Positions 6,817 to 7,865 of a DNA stretch of 7,865 nucleotides are shown here, piece after piece. The translations under genes and the position numbers were made by a program. The stretch comes from Lachnospiraceae bacterium. Lineage in GTDB: Bacteria > Bacillota > Clostridia > Lachnospirales > Lachnospiraceae. The stretch is taken from positions 1 through 7,865 of the forward strand of contig DPJQ01000244.1 in the NCBI GenBank assembly GCA_003542935.1, given 5' to 3'. How positions within the stretch are numbered: the first letter of the stretch is position 1; each line of letters opens with the position of its first letter. The notes below the pieces were generated by a model, which was given only the letters and a program-made list of their open reading frames with translations, was not told the DNA's origin and searched no databases.

Positions 6817-7686
6817 TCAAAGTTCATCCGGATTTCCGGACAGCCCGTCGGTGAGCTCCCCTATGTCTGTGGCCGATTCCCTGGCCTCATCGGGAAGTTC
6901 AATGGAGGGCACGGTGTTGAAGGCAGTGAAATCGTAGGTGAGGTCACAGCCATCACAGGTGAAATCCACTTCGTCCTGGCTGGCGTTCATGGCAGATTCC
7001 ATGAGATCTTTCAGATCCATGGTCATTTTAACCGGATATTTGTCGTTTTTATCAATAAAAAGCCGGTAATCCAGCCGGGTACTGGCAAAGACGTCGGTAT
7101 CCATGTCCAGACCGGTGCTGTCCATATTGCTCAGAACCGTATCTAACATGCCTTTTATAGCGTCCCCGCTGATATTTCCGGATAAAACGTAGCATTCCTT
7201 ATTGTTTTCGGTCTGGGTTTCCCCGGCCAGCTCCAGGGATTGGGAAAGCTCCTGGATATCCTTGAAAGTATAGGCTTCCATGGTGGCGGTCATATCTTCC
7301 GTTTCCTGTTTGATCCATGTGTCATAGATATTTATATAGGAAAGATTTTTACCGTCCTCCTGGAGAGAATACATTTCCATGTCCATATCTATATTCTGTC
7401 CCATGACGTCCATGGACAGTTTGCCGTTGCCGTGGACCCGGGCCGGTTCCACGGTGATCTCCGTATCCATATCCATGGCCATATTCATATCCATATCAAA
7501 GCCTTCCACAGAAGTGGCAATATTCATATCCATCTTCATGTTCATGGTATAGGAATCCATTTTTGCCATATGGGCAGCCATTTCCCCCAGCAGACGCTCC
7601 GGTGTCGTCGCTTTCTGACAGCCTCCCATAGTGAAGACAAGCACAAAGGCTAAAGCCGCTGTCAAACCGCGTTTTTTGTTTTTCAT
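6817..7686 (-). CDS. Methionine/aspartate-rich lipoprotein (DUF6612/LolA-LppX-like)
   Basis: A 289-residue secreted lipoprotein. The N-terminus MKNKKR, a hydrophobic stretch and a lipobox MGGC with lipidated C23 mark a type II signal peptide, so the mature protein should be anchored on the outer face of the membrane. The rest looks like a beta-rich LolA/LppX-type fold: an initial helix with LLGEMAAHMAKMDSYTM, then alternating strands, ending in SIELPDEAR near 261-269 as in DUF6612 lipoproteins. The family assignment is by resemblance only. Residues 36-105 hold 17 methionines, often alternating with Asp or Asn (DMDMNMAMDMD), and the whole protein has 28. Three further cysteines remain: C165 and a CDGC pair at 244-247. 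AAGGAGG lies just before the ATG. It heads the gene set and ends at the response regulator gene, suggesting a role in signal sensing or as partner of the exporter. Confidence 0.85.
   Translation of the reverse strand: MKNKKRGLTAALAFVLVFTMGGCQKATTPERLLGEMAAHMAKMDSYTMNMKMDMNIATSVEGFDMDMNMAMDMDTEITVEPARVHGNGKLSMDVMGQNIDMDMEMYSLQEDGKNLSYINIYDTWIKQETEDMTATMEAYTFKDIQELSQSLELAGETQTENNKECYVLSGNISGDAIKGMLDTVLSNMDSTGLDMDTDVFASTRLDYRLFIDKNDKYPVKMTMDLKDLMESAMNASQDEVDFTCDGCDLTYDFTAFNTVPSIELPDEARESATDIGELTDGLSGNPDEL
7440..7555 (-). repeat. Low-complexity ATGGAT/ATGAAT codon repeats inside the lipoprotein gene
   Basis: Minus-strand codons alternate ATG with GAT, AAT or similar codons in two blocks, around residues 48-54 and 64-74, and again near 101-105 just outside this range. 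The hexamer ATGGAT and close variants recur without longer exact units. This reflects the Met-Asp protein pattern and could allow slippage expansion in multiples of six bases. Confidence 0.6.
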
Positions 7687-7786
7687 ACAATCCTCCTTCA
7701 GTAATTATTTGCAATGGCCGGGAAGATCCGCGCATGTGAGGCACAGTCATCTTAGCGTGTGTGCTGCGGTCCGCCTTGCTCTCTTT

Positions 7787-7815
7787 AGTCTACCACGGAT
7801 CGCTGTTTTCAACAA
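7787..7815 (-). promoter_or_regulatory. Possible promoter of the lipoprotein-regulator-kinase genes
   Basis: On the minus strand TTGTTG (7815-7810) and TAGACT (7792-7787) are 17 bases apart and lie about 100 bases upstream of the lipoprotein start. Both boxes are imperfect (3 of 6 and 4 of 6), so this is only the best candidate in the 179-base region 7687-7865. That region otherwise shows the lipoprotein ribosome binding site next to its start and no gene, hairpin terminator or TTTAAGG repeat. Confidence 0.3.
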
Positions 7816-7865
7816 CCGCCGGATTGTTTTGGAAAATTTTTGTAACAGTTTAGCCCAGGACTTTG

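Noticed and set aside
7440..7555. Tandem repeats suggesting a CRISPR or satellite array
   Set aside because: Units are 6-base codon pairs inside an uninterrupted coding frame, with no spacers of constant length.
7240..7653. Plus-strand frame rich in His (HIHIHGHIHIHI), resembling a metal-binding protein
   Set aside because: The His-Ile alternation is simply the reverse complement of the Met-Asp codons (ATGGAT gives ATCCAT) of the real lipoprotein. It has no credible start signal.

Overview
The window is about 53% GC by eye and comes from a low-to-moderate-GC Gram-positive bacterium. A gut-type Clostridia/Lachnospiraceae member is most likely. The pointers are strong AAGGAGG-type ribosome binding sites, a lipoprotein with no sign of outer-membrane targeting, an OmpR-type two-component system beside a MacB/FtsX-type ABC exporter, and a uroporphyrinogen-decarboxylase-like methyltransferase next to a DUF2284 protein. 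This taxonomic call is an inference from style; no 16S or marker gene is present.

Left part (1-1050): two plus-strand genes form the end of an operon. The first is the C-terminal half of a URO-D/MtaA-like protein, cut by the window edge. The second is a complete L-rhamnose-mutarotase-family protein 13 bases downstream. A perfect 14-bp hairpin at 977-1020, flanked by A and T runs, can terminate this operon and also the convergent gene on the other side.

Right part (1050-7865): everything reads on the minus strand. In transcription order these are a Met/Asp-rich lipoprotein (7686-6817), an OmpR-type response regulator (6809-6129), a HAMP-containing histidine kinase (6132-4873), an ABC ATPase (4784-4026), a double-FtsX permease (4023-1682) and a Cys-rich DUF2284 protein (1592-1050). 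The first three are tightly packed. An 88-base gap before the ATPase holds a credible promoter and helically phased TTTAAGG repeats, which look like the operator for the response regulator. The likely logic is that the kinase senses something outside the membrane, the regulator switches on the exporter through these repeats, and the lipoprotein works with sensor or exporter at the cell surface. DUF2284 has its own predicted extended -10 promoter and may be unrelated to the exporter.

The most notable anomaly is a one-base frameshift in the permease at a run of seven A (minus strand, 1989-1995). It falls inside the second FtsX core motif and removes the last two membrane helices. Adding one A restores an uninterrupted 780-residue protein. 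It may be an assembly error, a phase-variable tract, a slippage site or a true inactivation; the sequence alone cannot decide. No RNA genes, CRISPR arrays, insertion sequences or origins were seen, and no gene-free stretch exceeds about 180 bases.
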